From positions 177,588,501 to 177,652,500 of the forward strand of contig NC_092342.1 of NCBI RefSeq assembly GCF_046630445.1: a DNA stretch of 64,000 nucleotides. Direction: 5' to 3'. This document shows, in pieces, positions 62,870 to 64,000 of the stretch. The translations under genes were made by a program, and so were the position numbers. Each line of letters begins with the position of its first letter. Positions within the stretch are counted from its first letter, which is position 1. This DNA comes from Rutidosis leptorrhynchoides (taxonomy: Eukaryota > Streptophyta > Magnoliopsida > Asterales > Asteraceae). The notes beneath the pieces are model-generated. The model ran no database searches. It was not told the origin of the DNA and was given only the letters and a program-made list of their open reading frames with translations.

Positions 62870-64000
62870 TGTGACGACCCGGGAATTACCGACCAAATTT
62901 AAACCTAAATCTTAAATGGTTTCCCCATGATAAGCAAAGTCTCTTAGGATGAGTCTCAAAATTTTTGAATTGTTTTCTTACGTTCATTAAACTTCGGCTG
63001 CTCTCGATGACTCACGAACAACTAATTGTAAATAAATATGCATATACATATTTTTATAATAAATGTTATTAATCTATTGTATGAAAATTCTCGTTAATAA
63101 AGATTATTATCTGTAATACTATTATTTATTTGTTATTAATCAAATCATTATTAATATTATTAGTATTATTATTAATTACTAATTATTAGAATTATTGATA
63201 TTATTATCATTATTATTAATTGTATTATTATTTAAATACCTATTATTAGTATTAATATTATTATTAATACACTTATATAATTTCAAATACACATACATGT
63301 ATATATGCGAAATACAATTGTACATATATAAATACATATACTAATATACAAATACAGTCCTATACAGATACGTATACATAAATAAATATATAACTAAGTA
63401 TTCTGTCTCCTTTCACCGTCAGAATTTATTGAATTATGCTTCTATCTATTCAATCTTACATCAGATTCATTCAATTATATGATCTGATTAACAACCCATA
63501 TCATACTTTACATTATTTTATTTTATTTTCTGTACGATTTATGATCCTTGTCGATTCACTTTGCTACAAAACAACTGCAAAGAATCTAACACTGTTAATA
63601 TTTGTATTACGTTCTATTTAACACCTAAATCTACTACATAACCACCGAAACCACCACCTTCAAAACAACTTCCAAGAACTATCTATCTATCTCTAAGTAG
63701 ATTTAACCCATCGTTTGATCACCACTTTCACACGATCACCTTGTAAACAGCACCTACTTAACCATCACGAACCATATTAATACCCAATGTGATCATCCTC
63801 TAAAAACCCATCAACACCATCGAGCCACCCAAACACCACCACAACTCGTCATCTAGCTTCTATTGTTGCCCAACACCGAAACCATCATAAGTTCCATCAT
63901 GATCACCATTCGATCACCATGCACCACCTTAAACCCTCCTTCCATCACAACCATCCACCACCATCATTTTACTGTTTCTATTTCTTTTCCTTGTGAACCC
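62870..64000 (+). repeat. C: 3' LTR, first 1131 bp (cut by window end)
   Basis: Starts TGTGACGACCCGG. It matches 55031-56161 throughout. Confidence 0.93.

Larger units (their letters stand above)
55031..64000 (+). mobile_element. Element C: LARD-like LTR element, plus orientation, running off the window
   Basis: 5' LTR 55031-58797, primer site 58800-58811, internal region without pol to 62869, and 3' LTR from 62870, of which 1131 bp are in the window. The visible 3' LTR aligns without net length change to 55031-56161, with about 15 differences by eye. It inserted in D's 5' LTR. Confidence 0.9.

Overview
The window is nuclear DNA of a flowering plant, probably an aster-family (Asteraceae) or similar large-genome eudicot; the family-level guess is inference. 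The grounds are one intron-rich host gene for the mitochondrial ATP synthase beta subunit, surrounded by nested Ty3/gypsy LTR retrotransposons, large non-autonomous LTR elements, MITEs and AT-rich microsatellites. There are no rRNA genes, CRISPR arrays or bacterial-style operons. For clarity I name the elements E, G, F, A1, A2, A3, B1, D and C.

Layout. 1-4290: element E (minus; gag, broken protease, leader, 2.4 kb LTR), lying in the LTR tail of G (4291-4438), which abuts the gag pseudogene of F (4435-5868, F LTR 5870-7176 resuming at 20305-20348). F's LTR is split by A1 (7177-20304), a complete 13.1 kb Ty3 element bounded by the target duplication TGATG. Then comes the only host-gene island: a short minus-strand gene (20499-20891) head to head with the ATP synthase beta gene (21029-25734, eight exons, 561 aa). 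A MITE with telomere-like repeats follows (25888-26811). Next are a truncated A-family LTR in plus orientation (A3, 27683-30063) joined to a fragment of a large non-autonomous element (B1, 30064-31191), and an LTR (31192-48794) shared between B1 and D. That LTR is itself interrupted by A2 (34847-47951, duplication AATAC). D's internal region is 48795-52889 and its other LTR is 52890-55030, cut by C (55031 to the window end, plus orientation).

How the parts relate. The A family encodes one gag-protease-RT-RNase H-integrase-chromodomain polyprotein and, between its 5' LTR and gag, two further ORFs: an acidic repeat protein and an F-box-like protein. Both ORFs occur at the same place in A1 and A2, so they belong to the element. 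Both copies have broken polyproteins. B1, D and C have long LTRs and about 4.1 kb of mostly non-coding internal DNA without pol, as in LARDs. They share with A the tRNA-iMet primer site, about 90 nt of leader next to it, the motif before the 3' LTR and an LTR segment. This suggests that A-like elements mobilised them in trans.

The most interesting points are the F-box gene carried by the A family, the shared leader that may be an RNA packaging signal, the broken ORFs and conserved palindrome in the LARD-like elements, and a possible tRNA-derived SINE in their LTRs. All similarities were judged by eye; no alignment or database search was run.
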